Source of the DNA: Skeletonema tropicum
Lineage: Eukaryota; Bacillariophyta; Thalassiosirophyceae; Thalassiosirales; Thalassiosiraceae
DNA: 64,000 bases
Direction: 5' to 3'
NCBI GenBank assembly: GCA_037178625.1
Contig: CM074149.1
Location: forward strand, 310,001-374,000
The position numbers were made by a program, and so were the translations under genes. Shown here piece by piece: positions 54,246 through 63,272 of this stretch. The notes beneath the pieces were generated by a model. It was not told where the DNA came from. It searched no databases and saw only the letters and a list, made by a program, of their open reading frames with translations. Position 1 is the stretch's first letter. Every line of letters begins with the position of its first letter.

Positions 54246-54955
54246 GAGGCACGGAGTTTGCTGGAGCAAGGGAATGTGATAACCTAGACTACTTAGTTAT
54301 CATATTCGTTGCTTTACTCCGAATTGCCTTAATTCCGTACAGCATTTATTCCTTTATTGTGGTACACTTGGTGCGCTACATAATTAAGGTTTGTGAGTTT
54401 CCGATGGCTGTCCCTATGCGAGTATACAATGCAGAGGTAGCAAATGTTTTGTGGCTGAAGAACTTCTTCTGGTGGTTTGTGGCTCACCTCATCTACTGGA
54501 TCTACGTTTGCGTGCAAGTTCTCCAAATACCACTCCAATGCGCTAACTTGGTATGGATAGGAATCTGTTTTTGGCCGCGTTTCTACTATCATCTTTTCCG
54601 CCCTTCATCTCCTGGTCGATCGATTTGGGATATCTTGAATGACCCAGGTCATTCAGCAGACAGGAGATTAGGATTACGTACTGCTTCTCGGAAGGAAAGG
54701 GAAACTGCAAGTAATAACAACAAAGCTATTCTTCACTCGAAGACTCAATTCCTATTCAAGCATCAAGATCTCTGCCCCACGCGAGAGAAATGGTATCTTC
54801 ATTCATCCTATCAGGTTCATGGTTCGTTTGCATGCCTTGTCGGTATGGATTCACAAGTGGTCGACTCTCTAGAAGCAGCATTGGATACTCCGATTCTATT
54901 CAAGTATTCACCTGATCCTCTGTGTCTTGAGGTCCCCTACGAATATGTAACCTGA
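54246..54955 (+). CDS. Membrane-protein-like ORF between gag and protease-integrase
   Basis: The frame is open from 54212, overlaps the end of gag by 34 bases and lies in the -1 frame; its first ATG is only at about 54404. It holds two strongly hydrophobic regions: YLVIIFVALLRIALIPYSIY then FIVVHLVRYII, and WLKNFFWWFVAHLIYWIYVC then VLQIPLQCANLVWIGICFW. A soluble C-terminal half follows (RSIWDILNDPGHSADRRL to EVPYEYVT). Transmembrane ORFs are not part of a standard Copia and, when present in LTR elements, normally lie downstream of pol as env-like genes. The lack of an early ATG and the T5 run at the gag stop suggest expression as a gag fusion by -1 frameshifting. Function unknown. Confidence 0.65.
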
Positions 54956-54989
54956 TTGGTGCTGGGCAACGTTTTGGCATCTATTCTTC

Positions 54990-57767
54990 ATGATTTTGTT
55001 CATCTCAACTGGATATTTGAAGTTCCTCTATCTACGATGGTCTTCCTCTACCGTGTCACAACCAAAGCCAGCCAAGACATCTAGACGGCGGCGACGCAAA
55101 TTTGTGAGGAAACGTCGACATCGTCCTTCACTTCCTGTTGTCCATGCGAAAGCATCTGTCTTTATGACCAAAGGAGGGGATGATAATGATGAGCTCAGGG
55201 CAGATAGAACTACATGGGATACAGATGGAATACCGTTCTTTATTGATAGTTGCGCCAATCTAATCATCAGCAATCAAAGAGATCTCTTCGGTGACTTGAG
55301 GGCAGTAACATCAAGCATTCAGACGCATAGTGGTGAAGACGAACGAGTTCGGTACATTGGAACTTTTCGACTGGAGTTACCTGACAATGATGGAAAGATT
55401 TGGACTTATCAGATTCCTGGTGCATTCTATGATCCGCATACACCCTACAACATTCTTGGAGTTGTAGCGCTGTCAAATTTCTTCAATGATACGGATCCTA
55501 CTAACAATCCTCTTGCAATCGATGGCACTTGGTCTCGGACTAGCGGTGCTCGCACAGAGTTAGTTTGGGATAATCAGAAGCACAGGTTGAACTTTCTGCA
55601 CAAGTCGGAGTCACAACTCCCAGAGTTGATTCTCTATCAGGGCAATTCTTATTTCGAGGCATTTTGTACGCGGGTGTCACGTTTTTACGATAGTACTGTT
55701 CGTCACGCTTTTACAACTGCGTATACTGTACAACCGACTAATTTCGTTGAGGACGACGAGGGAGAAGTTGGAGTGGTGGACCAGATTCCAGATCAGCGTG
55801 AGTCTTGGTACAAGCCGCCGTATTCTTCAGATTATTGTCTACCTTGTTCCTCCAACAAGTCACCGGAAGAACAATCGAAATATCCTTTTAAACTTGGAGA
55901 AAACCTACTTTACAAACGTATGGAGGGTGATACTTTGAAAACGGATAGCGTGGTTTACGAGGGAGAAGATGCATCGGGCAAGAATCATCTTATTCGTCGC
56001 AAGGATGGAACTCGGATTGCCGTCCATGACTCGACTCTTGTTTCACAACTACAGCCTTCGTTTGAGAACATACCTGGCTCCCCTCTTGACTACAGGAATG
56101 AAGTTGGAGTAGGTGTTTCGCAGAAAGAGGCGCAAGCCTTAGCCCGTCCACAGCAACTTACTCCGATTCAACAGGAGCTGCTAGGATGGCATCATCGCCT
56201 ATATCACTTGGATTTCAAGCATCTTTTTCGTCTTGCTAAGATTGGAGTTCTTCCGAAGTCTCTACTACAATGTGAGAAAGCTCCGCCGAAGTGCCTAGAA
56301 TGCTTGTTTGGCAACGCTAGACGCCGCCCGTGGCGACACAAAGGTGGAGGTGGGAGCATCAAGAAGAAAACTGAGGTACTACCAGGAGATGGCGTGTCTG
56401 CAGATCAGATTGTGAGTGCACAACCTGGACTGGTTCCACAAATGAGTGGGAAGCTTACGAGTGAGCGTATTTGGGGTGCGACAACTTTCGTGGATCATGT
56501 ATCAGATTATGTCTATGTGCATATCATGAAGTCTTTCACCACGGAGGATACGCTTACAGCGAAGAAAGCATTTGAAAAGATCTTCACTATTGCGGGTAGG
56601 AAAGTTAAGTCATACCGCTGTGATAATGGAAGATTTGCCGATAAGGCTTGGTTAGATGATTGCAATTTGCACCAGCAAGCGATTACATTTTGTGGTGTCG
56701 GCCATCATTCACAAAATGGAAAGATTGAAGCAAAGAACAAATATTTGACTTTGACTGCTCGAACGCTATTGCTGCATGGAATGCGGATGTGGCCTGAAAT
56801 GATCTCTACTTATCTTTGGCCATTTGCAATGAAAGCAGCAGCTGATCGTCACAATGTGCTCCATCTTGACGAGGATGGACTCACTCCAGAAGCTAAGCTT
56901 CACGGAGTATCGATGGAAAACGTTCCAGTGAAGACCTTTCACACTTTATTCTGTCCGGTATTTGTTTTAGACTCGAGGGCGCATTCAGCTGGAGGTAAAG
57001 TTCCAAAGTGGGAGCCACGATCAAGATGCGGTGTGTATCTTGGGCATTCACCGATTCATGCGGGTTCAGTTGCATTGGTATTCAATCCGGTTACAGGTCT
57101 AGTATCACCAGCATATCATGTGGTTTTCGATGACAATTTTAGTACCGTACCCTATATGCAGAACGCATCGGTGCCACCAATGTGGGAACAGCTTGTTCAG
57201 ACTTCATCCGAACTAGCTACTTCAGAGGATTTTCGTTTGACAGATACTTGGTTGAAGAATATGAACGAGGGGAATATCGAACCCCTGCCGATGGATGGGA
57301 CTAGGAAACGAAAAGCGACGGCTATTACTGATCCCTTTGCAATAATAAACGATCGAAACAACAGCAAGAATCCAAATACACCGGCATCATCCGCTCCTAT
57401 CGACACAATGCCAGTTGTGCCAGTTGCCGAGGGAGGCGGCGAGTCAGGCAGTTTACCTTCGGCGAAGGAAGAAGACGCTGCAGCAAGTCTTTCTACACCA
57501 CAACGAAGTACACAAAACAATAATGCCATGACAGCGACAGAGAAATCAACCGCTCCAGCTCCAACAGCTCAGGTCTCCAATGAATTGGAGATGCCAACAG
57601 TTATCAATCTTGCGGAAGCAGGGCTACGGCGATCTGAACGCATTAGAGCTCAGGCAGAGAAATGTGCTACCGCCCTATCTACTATTGGAACTGCTACAGA
57701 AACCTTGTCACGTACTCGTGCTGGCAGATGTCTGTACTGCTCTTTCAACAGTAAGCACCATTTCTGA
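54990..57767 (+). CDS. Copia protease-integrase
   Basis: 925 aa. It starts with a hydrophobic segment (MILFISTGYLKFLYLRW) preceded in frame by more hydrophobic codons after the stop of the previous ORF. An Arg-rich stretch follows. The aspartic protease motif is FFIDSCANL near residue 84, with Cys where Gly is usual in D-[ST]-G-A. The integrase HHCC zinc motif lies around H-HRLYH and KCLECLFG. The catalytic DDE residues fall in VSADQIVSAQ, YRCDNGRFADK and HHSQNGKIEAKNK. The Copia C-terminal integrase region (YLGHSPIHAGSVALV) and the LRRSERIR motif are present. It ends in frame 0 while RT continues in the +1 frame, with a 188-nt overlap. Integrase joins the cDNA to the genome. Confidence 0.88.
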   Translation: MILFISTGYLKFLYLRWSSSTVSQPKPAKTSRRRRRKFVRKRRHRPSLPVVHAKASVFMTKGGDDNDELRADRTTWDTDGIPFFIDSCANLIISNQRDLFGDLRAVTSSIQTHSGEDERVRYIGTFRLELPDNDGKIWTYQIPGAFYDPHTPYNILGVVALSNFFNDTDPTNNPLAIDGTWSRTSGARTELVWDNQKHRLNFLHKSESQLPELILYQGNSYFEAFCTRVSRFYDSTVRHAFTTAYTVQPTNFVEDDEGEVGVVDQIPDQRESWYKPPYSSDYCLPCSSNKSPEEQSKYPFKLGENLLYKRMEGDTLKTDSVVYEGEDASGKNHLIRRKDGTRIAVHDSTLVSQLQPSFENIPGSPLDYRNEVGVGVSQKEAQALARPQQLTPIQQELLGWHHRLYHLDFKHLFRLAKIGVLPKSLLQCEKAPPKCLECLFGNARRRPWRHKGGGGSIKKKTEVLPGDGVSADQIVSAQPGLVPQMSGKLTSERIWGATTFVDHVSDYVYVHIMKSFTTEDTLTAKKAFEKIFTIAGRKVKSYRCDNGRFADKAWLDDCNLHQQAITFCGVGHHSQNGKIEAKNKYLTLTARTLLLHGMRMWPEMISTYLWPFAMKAAADRHNVLHLDEDGLTPEAKLHGVSMENVPVKTFHTLFCPVFVLDSRAHSAGGKVPKWEPRSRCGVYLGHSPIHAGSVALVFNPVTGLVSPAYHVVFDDNFSTVPYMQNASVPPMWEQLVQTSSELATSEDFRLTDTWLKNMNEGNIEPLPMDGTRKRKATAITDPFAIINDRNNSKNPNTPASSAPIDTMPVVPVAEGGGESGSLPSAKEEDAAASLSTPQRSTQNNNAMTATEKSTAPAPTAQVSNELEMPTVINLAEAGLRRSERIRAQAEKCATALSTIGTATETLSRTRAGRCLYCSFNSKHHF

Positions 57768-59592
57768 AATATCTATGCCAAATGACAACATCTTTCATCA
57801 TGATGTTACATCCAACGGTAAATCACCCACCTTGACTCATCGTATGATGCAGAAGTATCACGAGGCGAATGAACTCTACGATGGGACTTTCAACGCTACA
57901 CATTTCTTTTCTCTAGTCACTCAAGATATATCATCAAATGAGACTTTTCACTATGGTCAAGCGATGCAACAGGCCGACAAAGACGATTTTCGCGAGGCGA
58001 TGATAAAAGAAGTCAGAGATCATGAACAGCGGGGTCATTGGGAATTAGTACCGAGATCAGATATGCCTGACGGCATGAAAGCAATTAAATCAATCTGGTC
58101 ATTTAAGCGCAAGAGGAGTCCAGCAGGACTATTACTCAAGCATAAAGCACGACTTTGTGCGCATGGTGGTATGCAGCAATGGGGGGAGAACTACTGGGAG
58201 ACCTATTCTCCGGTGGTAAATATGTTGACTGTTCGACTTTTACTCCTTATCTGCAAGATCCACGGGTTACACTCCAAATCTATTGATTTCGTCTTAGCGT
58301 TTCCGCAGGCGGACTTGGAGGAAGACATTTGGATGGAACTCCCCATCGGATTTGAATACGACGATTCAGACGATGAAGATAATACCGGGAGGGGGAGAGT
58401 AGATCCAAACAAGTCTAGATATCTGCTGAAGTTGAAGAAGAATCTGTACGGGCTCAAGCAAGCCAGTCACAATTGGTATCAACATTTGAAAGAAGGTCTA
58501 ATGAAGCGAGGTTTAACTCCGAGTGCCATTGATAGCTGTCTTTATCTCAAGAAAGGTTTGGCGGTATTGACGTATGTGGATGACTGCATCTTAGTCAGTA
58601 CAAGCCAAGACACTCTCGACAACTTTGTCAAGTCTTTGGTTGAAGGCGAAGAGAAATTTATTCTCACTGATGAAGGGGATATTGATAAGTTTCTTGGGAT
58701 AGAGATACAGCATTACAACGATGGTTCATTCGAGCTTTCACAACCTCATCTTATCCAACGAATTGTTAGTGAGATAGGACTCGGTGATGACAGTAAGTGG
58801 GGCCAAGCAGCAAAGTCTCGTTCTACACCTGCGGATAAAGCTATTCTATCGAAAGACAGCAATGGCATAAAACGCAAGTATACGTGGAAATATCGTACAG
58901 CTATCGGGATGTTGACTTACCTGCAAGGCAATACTAGACCAGACATTTCAGTTGCTACACACCAATGCGCAAGATTTTCGATGGATCCGAAGCGGAGTCA
59001 CGAGGTAGCAGTAATGAAGATTGGAAAATATCTACGTACGTCAATGGACAAGGGAATTATCTACAAACCAGACAAGAAGTTGGGCTTAGAATGCTATGTT
59101 GACGCTGATTTCGCTGGTGGTTGGCAACATGCAGATGCTGAATCAGCAGAGAGCGTGATGTCAAGAACTGGATACATCCTCATGTATGCAAACTGCCCAA
59201 TTCACTGGGTAAGTAAGTTGCAAACGGAAATTGCTTTGAGTACTGCGGAAGCGGAATACATCGCGCTATCGCAAGCACTGCGAGAAGTAATTCCAATGAT
59301 GGAGATGATGAAAGAATTGAAAACTGCATTCCCGATGGAGATTACAATTCCAAATTTCAACTGCACCGTGCACGAAGATAATCAATCATGCATCAGTATG
59401 GCGACGAAGCAGAAATTCTCTCCGAGGACAAAACACATTGCGCTGAAGTATCATCATTTTCGCTCTTTTGTGAACGCGAACAAAATCCTGATTAAGTATG
59501 TCAACACGCAAGATCAACTTGCAGATGCATTGACAAAACCTCTTGATCCTGAAACATTTATTCGTTTACGCAAGATGCTAATTGGATGGTAA
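57580..59592 (+). CDS. Copia reverse transcriptase-RNase H
   Basis: The open frame is 670 codons and overlaps the integrase ORF; the first in-frame ATG beyond the overlap is at about 57775. RT domain: HWELVPRSDMPDGMKAI, WSFKRKRSPAGLLLKHKARLCAHG, SIDFVLAFPQADLEEDIWMELP, NLYGLKQASHNWYQHL and the catalytic TYVDDCILV. RNase H: YVDADFAGGW, LSTAEAEYIALSQALRE, HEDNQSC and QLADALTKPL. All catalytic residues seem intact. The shift from the integrase frame to this frame is +1, around 57720-57767. In a young element this could be programmed frameshifting, a recent 1-nt indel or an assembly error. Confidence 0.9.
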   Translation: MNWRCQQLSILRKQGYGDLNALELRQRNVLPPYLLLELLQKPCHVLVLADVCTALSTVSTISEISMPNDNIFHHDVTSNGKSPTLTHRMMQKYHEANELYDGTFNATHFFSLVTQDISSNETFHYGQAMQQADKDDFREAMIKEVRDHEQRGHWELVPRSDMPDGMKAIKSIWSFKRKRSPAGLLLKHKARLCAHGGMQQWGENYWETYSPVVNMLTVRLLLLICKIHGLHSKSIDFVLAFPQADLEEDIWMELPIGFEYDDSDDEDNTGRGRVDPNKSRYLLKLKKNLYGLKQASHNWYQHLKEGLMKRGLTPSAIDSCLYLKKGLAVLTYVDDCILVSTSQDTLDNFVKSLVEGEEKFILTDEGDIDKFLGIEIQHYNDGSFELSQPHLIQRIVSEIGLGDDSKWGQAAKSRSTPADKAILSKDSNGIKRKYTWKYRTAIGMLTYLQGNTRPDISVATHQCARFSMDPKRSHEVAVMKIGKYLRTSMDKGIIYKPDKKLGLECYVDADFAGGWQHADAESAESVMSRTGYILMYANCPIHWVSKLQTEIALSTAEAEYIALSQALREVIPMMEMMKELKTAFPMEITIPNFNCTVHEDNQSCISMATKQKFSPRTKHIALKYHHFRSFVNANKILIKYVNTQDQLADALTKPLDPETFIRLRKMLIGW

Positions 59593-59610
59593 TGCCTCGC
59601 TACGAGGGAG

Positions 59611-59817
59611 TGTTGGAATACACGGGACTCAATCAGTGACTGGAACCAAGAGGGTCTTTACCTCTTTACTATCCAGGCACCAGACCTGTGTAGACCTGTG
59701 TACGACGGAACTAGCTCGCCCTTTATTACTAGCTAACGATTAAATATATAGTTTGTTTACGTGAATCTCCATGAACGTGTGTTCGCTAGGAGGCGTTGTC
59801 CGTAGCAGATTATAAGA
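59611..59817 (+). repeat. 3' LTR of the Copia element
   Basis: 207 bp, identical to 52228-52434, preceded by the ACGAGGGAG polypurine tract and followed by the CTTGA target duplication. Confidence 0.96.
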
Positions 59818-59856
59818 CTTGAATGGCAGCTAGTCCTGCCGAGCCGTTTGCCTTAC
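59818..59856. repeat. Right part of repeat R after the Copia insertion
   Basis: CTTGAATGGCAGCTAGTCC to TTTGCCTTAC matches 60522-60560 and completes the repeat that begins at 52015. Confidence 0.93.
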
Positions 59857-60305
59857 AAACCGTTCTCCCGAATATTTGTGTGTAGTAAGTGCTTGGGTCT
59901 GGGCTTTTGTAGGATCCCCCGTAGTGATAGTTTCTTTGTTTTGATTTCCAAATTGAGTCGGCTCGTTCTAGGATGTTTGATGGGGTTCTAGTGAATGCTT
60001 GGTGAGCCATGTTGGAGGCGTTTGGGAATTTGGACTTGTCGATGTTGTGGAGTGTTTTGTAGTCGCTGGGTGCAGCGCTTTTCATGGTATGTTGTGGGTG
60101 GCGCCCACGTGGGGCCCACAACTACACATAATCGGGTACAAATGAGCTCAAATTGCCCAAATTTAACCCTTATATCGACCAAAAATCCCCAATATTCCCC
60201 GTTCAAGCCTCTCCTTCAACCATGGTGTGTTGTGGGCACGCCCAAGTGCCCACTATCCCGGTTTGCCTAGGCAGGCAGCGCTCATGTTGAACCGTGTGTG
60301 GGGCT
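59857..60305. other. Spacer between the two R repeats, coding-like minus fragment
   Basis: The minus frame 60121-59810 reads TMKSAAPSDYKTLHNIDKS, HQAFTRTPSNILERADSIW and YTQIFGRTV. This has protein-like composition but runs into repeat R and lacks a recognised family. It may be an exon relic. Two GTGGGC/GCCCAC-rich palindromic patches (about 60095-60118 and 60229-60253) are present. Confidence 0.35.
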
Positions 60306-60560
60306 TTAGGTTATTTCTGTGCTACGGTAAACTACGTATCACTGGTATTGTAAACAAGAAAAGTATCTGTAGATGGCTGAGAAGACTCTTGAGTCGACTG
60401 AGAGCTACCATACTTCTTTGTGAAGTAGATCTGCCACCTGTACTGGTAGTGTGTAATAAAGAAATTTGGTCATCATTGAGTGATGATGTGGTGGTCGGGC
60501 CATTGTTGCTCCCATAGAGTGCTTGAATGGCAGCTAGTCCTGCTGAGCAGTTTGCCTTAC
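60306..60560. repeat. Intact copy of repeat R (empty Copia site)
   Basis: About 255 bp, matching 52015-52227 joined to 59818-59856. It contains AGTGCTTGAATGGCAGC without the Copia, so it shows the target before insertion. The copies differ by several substitutions and small indels. Confidence 0.93.
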
Positions 60561-60994
60561 TCTCAAGTTGAGTATTATCTGCTCAAAGCCTGAGAAATCT
60601 TAGTGCGTACATTCGAAGTTAACTTAATGAACGAGGTCACCGATCGGAGTGAGAGGGAGGCCCGGTTGGAAGAAAGGAAGAGGACGGAAGAAGATGCTAG
60701 GACGATAGCTTTTAATACCAAATTAAGCTGGACGTTGGAGCTGTCTGATCATCTATCCTACCCGACTATCGAAGTATTACAAGGAGAAGTCTCCGCCATG
60801 TCGGCTTTGTCTACTACACAATGTTTATTCTTAATTTCAATCTACTAAGTGAGCGCCATGGGCGAAAGAGTGTCGTCCGTCAAAAGGCGACGGTCGTGAT
60901 CTTGAAGTTCTTATCCAAAAAGATTAAGACACATATCTCAAAATAGAGATTTCATCTCCCCATAATCCATAAATATCCCGTACGAAATGCATAA
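60561..60994. other. Region left of the second Copia remnant, probably partly its LTR
   Basis: On the minus strand, TGTTGAGTTATGCATT starting at 61001 follows GATAGAGGGGAG (61013-61002), a polypurine tract, so a 3' LTR begins there and extends leftward. Its far end was not located. An 81-aa plus frame (60603-60848) with a charged helix (SEREARLEERKRTEEDART) has no recognised product. Confidence 0.5.
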
Positions 60995-61025
60995 CTCAAC
61001 ACTCCCCTCTATCATTGAGTACCCC

Positions 61026-62178
61026 TTAAGTCTTCTTGTTAACTGGACAATCCAAAGTATCTCCGTGCCAGAAAAGTAGAGGTTGAAGAACCTGCCAAAC
61101 CGCTTGCATTCCTCCCCAATGCTTGCTCAAAATATCTGCAGGATTGTCCTTTCCATTCAACCAAACGAATGCATAATGTCCTGTAGCAATGGCTTCACGA
61201 ACGAAGTGATAAGATAACATCAGATGTCTCTTTGCAAGTCGTGAATGTGGTTGAGTAGTTGAGTCAACGACAGTTTTGTTGTCTCCAACGAGAATCGAAC
61301 AATCAACGATAGGTACACCAAGATATAGAAGTGTATACTTCAAATCTTTCAATTGCTCAATTGTGGTTCTTGCTGCAACATTTTCAGACCCAAAAGTAGC
61401 AGTCTCAACTGTGGATTGTTTCTTTGAATACCAATCAATAGGTGTCTGATTGAGAAAATGAAGAACAGCAGTGATCGCCTTTCCGCTTAGCATATCATGA
61501 TAAAGATTCGCATCAACATAGGATAATGATTGCACAGGATTTCCTCTAGCTGAGGGTAGGTTCTTTGGATATTCTTCCTTGGATCCAGCATACGGTGTAC
61601 GTGACCAATCATATTCCTCAAATTCCATATCACTCAGATCAGGTCAGGCATGTCAGTTCTATACCGAATGGTGGCATCACTCATCTTGCAAAGGTACCCA
61701 TATAGATCCTTAACCATTTCCAAATGTCCTTTCCTAGGTTGGACCCTGAAACCACCATGAGTCATCACATGAACAGTGATATCAATTCTCCCCAGAGATA
61801 CTGCCCATTGCACTGCACCAATCAGCGACTGGTATATCTTGGTCTCCTCATCATCGCAGAATTCAGAAGTATCTAACTCAGGATGAGCATTAGGTTGCAT
61901 CGGTGCCTTATTGAAATGCGGCTCTTCTCCAAACAAGCGGATATATGTATCTTTCATCTTGCAATATACTTCTTGGGTGCCAAACAAAGAATACCATCAT
62001 CTTCTCTCCAATAGTCACATCCCAATAGGTACTTGATAGGTTCAGTTCCCTTCAACTTGAACTTAGCAACATCAGTCAAGTATCTAATAATAGCCTTGGG
62101 GTCTTTCGATCCAATAGTGAGAACATCCACGTAGGTGGCTATATACTCATAGTATCCTTCAAAGATAGGAACCATCAC
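61026..62178 (-). pseudogene. 5'-truncated, frameshifted Copia pol (RT end and RNase H)
   Basis: Three overlapping or adjacent minus frames (62178-61954, 61987-61634, 61628-61026) together give the end of RT and the RNase H domain. Segments include YVDVLTIGS (the YVDD box, second Asp changed), FKLKGTEPIKYLLGCDYW, YGYLCKM, DWYSKKQSTVETATFGSE, ILVGDNKTVVDS and NPADILSKHWG. A frameshift near 61980 and a 5-nt duplication (CTGAT) near 61633 break the frame. The 5' part (gag, integrase, most of RT) is absent. It belongs to the same Copia lineage as 43340-44430 and not to the intact element at 52228. Confidence 0.9.
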
Positions 62179-62936
62179 TCCTTCGTAGGTTAGGGTTAGG
62201 GATCCATTTCTCGTACGCCATCGCCAAAACTTGGCAATAGCTCCACCATGAGCTCATTCTTTGCGTAGTTACTTAATTGTATTAAGAGTCTACTAGATCA
62301 ATCACTCAGGTCTTTAGCAGATTCAAAATCGCCTCGTCACTCGTCAGCTGTACTGTTCGTTTGCTTTCAGCTTGCAAGTTTTTTTTCAGTATCAGGCTGA
62401 TGGTGGCAAGTAATATCGATAAGATCCTTATGGCCAAGGGATGAAGATTGCCACTGCAAGGAAGGTCAAAATCCTTCTAGTTACTGTGTTATTCAGGGTC
62501 GTAGGAAGCCATTTTTCACCATGGTCTGGGTCCGTTTTGGATGGTTGATGGCCTGTGAGTACCGATTGTAAGTAGGAAGCAGTATTATACGAAACGGTAC
62601 TGGATTTTTTGTCGCAAGCCACACTCGGTTGACTCGACTTCAAAAACTTCAAGTTGGAGGAGGTTGCTTAATAATTGTGCGACGCTTAGACTTTGCTATT
62701 GTACCCAATAACACTAACGCGGTTAGATCTCTTTAAGTAGATCTGCACAAGGAGGAGAAACTGGACGACGTGTGTGGTTATCTGTCGAATAGACACCAAA
62801 CAGTAACGAGAGTCTAGGCGAACATCCTAATATGATATCTGTGCTGGATAGACCAGGAGGGAAATACCGGCATGCGTGCTGAGATCCGGAAACAATGGGC
62901 GAATTAAGATTCCTCCACTTACTTAAGCTGGACACG
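62179..62936. other. Non-coding or unassigned stretch
   Basis: CCCTAACCCTAACC at about 62190-62203 is a short telomere-like run next to the Copia truncation point. The minus frames at 62428-62652 and 62723-62983 have no recognisable family. Confidence 0.35.
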
Positions 62937-63124
62937 GAGCACTGAAGCTCTGCTGTTGTGCGTCCTACATCGTCTATCGACAATGATGCTCACAAAAAAA
63001 GATAGAAAATAAATACTTAAAACCAAACAGAAGTTGTAGTACTACCGCCACCAATATGGGGCACAGTTCTTTCATCAATACATCGATAGTAGTGTAGGAC
63101 GCACAACAGCAGAGCTTCAGTGCC
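62937..63124. repeat. Inverted repeat, 34-bp arms, MITE-like
   Basis: GCACTGAAGCTCTGCTG through GTGCGTCCTACA at about 62938-62970 is the exact reverse complement of about 63092-63124. The arms extend imperfectly (CTATCGA / TCGATAG). They enclose about 120 bp of AT-rich sequence. No clear target duplication was seen. Confidence 0.85.
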
Positions 63125-63272
63125 ACTTGAGGCTGTTGACCTTGTTGTGATCCTTCATCAAATCCATAAGCTCACGATACGTGGTGGTACCGAGGTCAGA
63201 TAGGCATGTTTTGATGGGAACCTTGTCGCTAAGGATGACGACACGACATGTTTCAACAAAAGATCGGAATTA
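63118..63272 (-). pseudogene. C-terminal gene remnant truncated by the inverted repeat
   Basis: The minus frame reads FVETCRVVILSDKVPIK, then CLSDLGTTTYRELMDLMKDH and NKVNSLKWH, and terminates within the inverted repeat. An in-frame TAA at 63272-63270 interrupts it, with coding-like residues (KNDFYSE) beyond. It is a broken gene of unknown family. Confidence 0.45.

Larger units (their letters stand above)
52228..59817 (+). mobile_element. Full-length Copia-type LTR retrotransposon (CoDi-like)
   Basis: Identical 207-bp LTRs (52228-52434 and 59611-59817) are flanked by CTTGA at 52223-52227 and 59818-59822. The polypurine tract ACGAGGGAG immediately precedes the 3' LTR. The LTR ends are TGTTGG and ATAAGA; the terminal CA is missing. 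Gene order is gag, an extra ORF, protease-integrase, reverse transcriptase-RNase H; integrase before RT marks Copia (Ty1/copia). LTR identity indicates very recent insertion. The uninterrupted paralogous target at 60306-60560 confirms the exact insertion site. Confidence 0.97.

Noticed and set aside
62937..63124. Possible microRNA precursor from the inverted repeat
   Set aside because: Perfect 34-bp arms with a large loop fit a MITE or insertion better, and no small-RNA evidence is available.
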